From SIG578 sp045543635 (GTDB lineage Bacteria; Bacillota; Clostridia; Oscillospirales; Ruminococcaceae), in contig JAZQMT010000088.1 of the NCBI GenBank assembly GCA_045543635.1, forward strand, positions 1-7,742: a stretch of DNA of 7,742 nucleotides. The letters are read 5' to 3'. Below the pieces are notes generated by a model. It had not been told where the DNA came from. It worked only from the letters and a program-made list of their open reading frames with translations, and ran no database searches. The stretch's first letter is position 1. Every line of letters starts with the position of its first letter. Below, piece after piece: positions 6,187 to 7,742 of this stretch. The translations under genes and the position numbers were made by a program.

Positions 6187-7742
6187 ATGACACAGGAACA
6201 AATTATTCTTCTCTGTGTTGTCATTGCAGCAGTTGTTCTTATTATCGCCGCGTTTTTTGGCGGCGTTGTATATAGACGGAAGACCGCCGAAAGCAAGATT
6301 GGTTCGGCAGAAGCCGAAGCTGAAAAAATAAAGAAAGATGCTGCGGCAGAAGCACAGAGAGCTAAAAAAGAAGCACTTATTGAAGCAAAGGATGAATTAC
6401 ACAAGCTCCGCAATGAGCAGGAACGCGAGCTCAAAGAGAGAAGAAACGAGGTCACGCATCAAGAGAGAAGGCTTCAGCAAAAAGAAGAAAATCTTGATAA
6501 AAAGACCGAAAATCTCGAAAAGAAAGAGGAAGCATTACAGGGAAAAATCAAAGAGGCAGAGGAAAAGCTTGCCGAAACCGAAACCATTAAAAAAAGTCAG
6601 CTCGAAATGTTGGAACGTATTTCAGGTCTTTCCACCGAGCAGGCAAGAGAAATGTTACTTAAAAATCTTGATGATGCGCTCACTCATGATAAGGCGGTTC
6701 GTATTGCCCAGTTTGAGCAGCAGATTAAAGATGATTCCGATCAGATTGCAAGAGATCTTATCTCCAGCGCTATCACTCGTTGTGCAGCCGACCATGTTTC
6801 GGAAGCAACGGTTTCGGTTGTTCCGTTGCCGGGCGATGAAATGAAAGGCAGAATTATCGGGCGCGAGGGTAGAAATATCCGCACCCTTGAAACCCTTACA
6901 GGTGTTGACCTGATCATTGATGATACTCCCGAGGCCATTACGCTGTCTTCGTTTGACCCTATTCGCCGCGAAGTGGCAAGAATTTCGCTTGAAAAACTGA
7001 TTGCAGATGGGCGAATTCATCCTGCTCGTATTGAGGAAATGGTTGAAAAGGCAAAGCGTGAGGTTGAGAATAAAATTCGTCAAGAGGGTGAACGTGCAGT
7101 TATGGAAACCGGCGTTCACGGTATCAACCCCGAGCTTGTTAAGCTTTTAGGGCGTCTGCGTTATCGCACAAGCTATGGACAGAATGTTCTGGACCACTCT
7201 ATTGAGGTTGCTCACCTTGCAGGTGTTATGGCTTGTGAGATCGGTATTGATCCTACAGTTGCACGCCGTGCCGGTCTTTTACATGACATCGGTAAGGCAT
7301 TAAGCCGCGAAATTGAAGGATCGCATGTTGCTATCGGGGTTGATATTGCTAAAAAGTATAAGGAGAGCAACGATATTATTCATGCGATTGAGGCGCACCA
7401 TGGTGATGTTGAAACCAAAACGGTTGTTGCTTGCCTTGTTCAGGCTGCAGATGCTATATCCGCTGCCCGCCCCGGTGCCCGCCGTGAAAACCTTGAAAAC
7501 TATATTAAGCGTTTGGAGAAGCTTGAAGAGATTGCCAATAGTTTTGGCGGTGTTGAAAAATCCTTTGCTATCTCAGCGGGTCGCGAAATTAGAATTATGG
7601 TCAAACCGGAAACCGTTTCGGATGACCAGATGGTGCTCATTGCAAAAGATATTGTTGACCGTATTGAGAAGGAATTGGAATATCCCGGACAGATCAAGGT
7701 TCACGTCATTCGTGAAAATCGCACCATTGCTTACGCAAAATA
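6187..7742 (+). CDS. rny: Ribonuclease Y (membrane-anchored endoribonuclease); stop codon cut by window end
   Basis: RNase Y starts bulk mRNA decay by endonucleolytic cleavage at the membrane in Firmicutes. The reading frame gives 518 residues, matching the usual 515-520. An N-terminal membrane helix (about 6-28) is followed by a long charged coiled coil rich in Glu/Lys/Arg (about 33-175). A KH RNA-binding domain has GRIIGREGRNIR from residue 221. The metal-dependent HD domain has the start motif HSIEVAH (337-343), the catalytic pair His366-Asp367 in HDIGK, and a later HHGD. The C-terminal region ends in ENRTIAYAK, the expected end of the family. Long stretches match what I remember of the B. 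subtilis enzyme. The final bases TA (7741-7742) are the first two of the stop codon, so the protein is complete apart from one unseen base. It has its own promoter and faces away from the transport operons. Confidence 0.97.
   Translation, partial: MTQEQIILLCVVIAAVVLIIAAFFGGVVYRRKTAESKIGSAEAEAEKIKKDAAAEAQRAKKEALIEAKDELHKLRNEQERELKERRNEVTHQERRLQQKEENLDKKTENLEKKEEALQGKIKEAEEKLAETETIKKSQLEMLERISGLSTEQAREMLLKNLDDALTHDKAVRIAQFEQQIKDDSDQIARDLISSAITRCAADHVSEATVSVVPLPGDEMKGRIIGREGRNIRTLETLTGVDLIIDDTPEAITLSSFDPIRREVARISLEKLIADGRIHPARIEEMVEKAKREVENKIRQEGERAVMETGVHGINPELVKLLGRLRYRTSYGQNVLDHSIEVAHLAGVMACEIGIDPTVARRAGLLHDIGKALSREIEGSHVAIGVDIAKKYKESNDIIHAIEAHHGDVETKTVVACLVQAADAISAARPGARRENLENYIKRLEKLEEIANSFGGVEKSFAISAGREIRIMVKPETVSDDQMVLIAKDIVDRIEKELEYPGQIKVHVIRENRTIAYAK

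Noticed and set aside
6338..6844. 168-residue plus-strand open frame inside the RNase Y gene
   Set aside because: It is out of frame with the RNase Y coding sequence and is a Lys/Arg-rich shadow of the coiled-coil region, with no ribosome binding site or domain.
6655..7119. 154-residue minus-strand open frame opposite RNase Y
   Set aside because: It is antisense to the conserved KH domain and has no recognisable motifs; the plus strand has a strongly matched protein.

Overview
The window looks like a chromosomal segment of a low-to-moderate GC Firmicute, probably a member of the Clostridia. The reasons are the Gram-positive style ribosome binding sites (AAGGAG/GGAGG), SigA-like promoters, lipoprotein-type solute-binding proteins, U-tailed hairpin terminators and an RNase Y gene close to the Bacillus subtilis protein. 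The genus cannot be fixed from the sequence alone. No mobile element, CRISPR array, tRNA or rRNA is visible.

Layout: seven protein genes are supported. Six lie on the minus strand in two adjacent, independently terminated transport operons, and one lies on the plus strand at the right end. Reading the minus strand from right to left, operon A (5911 to 3262) encodes an ABC ATPase, a permease and a lipoprotein solute-binding protein of the NitT/TauT (SsuABC/NMT1-THI5-like) class. It ends at a strong terminator (3221-3256). Operon B (3069 to about 91) encodes a second, distantly related importer of the same broad class in the reverse gene order (binding protein, permease, ATPase). It is followed by a small P-loop kinase of uncertain substrate, and a terminator at 46-78 closes the unit. 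On the plus strand, 6187-7742 is the RNase Y gene, with a near-consensus promoter; the window ends two bases into its stop codon.

How the genes work together: each transporter set has one membrane-anchored binding protein, one permease that would act as a homodimer, and one ATPase, so each is a complete importer. Both substrates are unknown. This family takes up small molecules such as sulfonates, taurine, nitrate, thiamin pyrimidine precursors and related compounds. The kinase behind operon B may be only a passenger, or it may act on the imported compound. RNase Y is a housekeeping membrane-anchored mRNA decay enzyme and is probably functionally unrelated.

The most interesting parts are non-coding: a perfect 16-bp palindrome centred about 41 bp upstream of the predicted operon B start, a two-hairpin leader in front of operon A, and an intercistronic hairpin just before the operon A binding-protein gene. 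None was matched to a known regulator or riboswitch. Apart from these, the region is ordinary metabolic and housekeeping DNA; I did not find a clearly new system.
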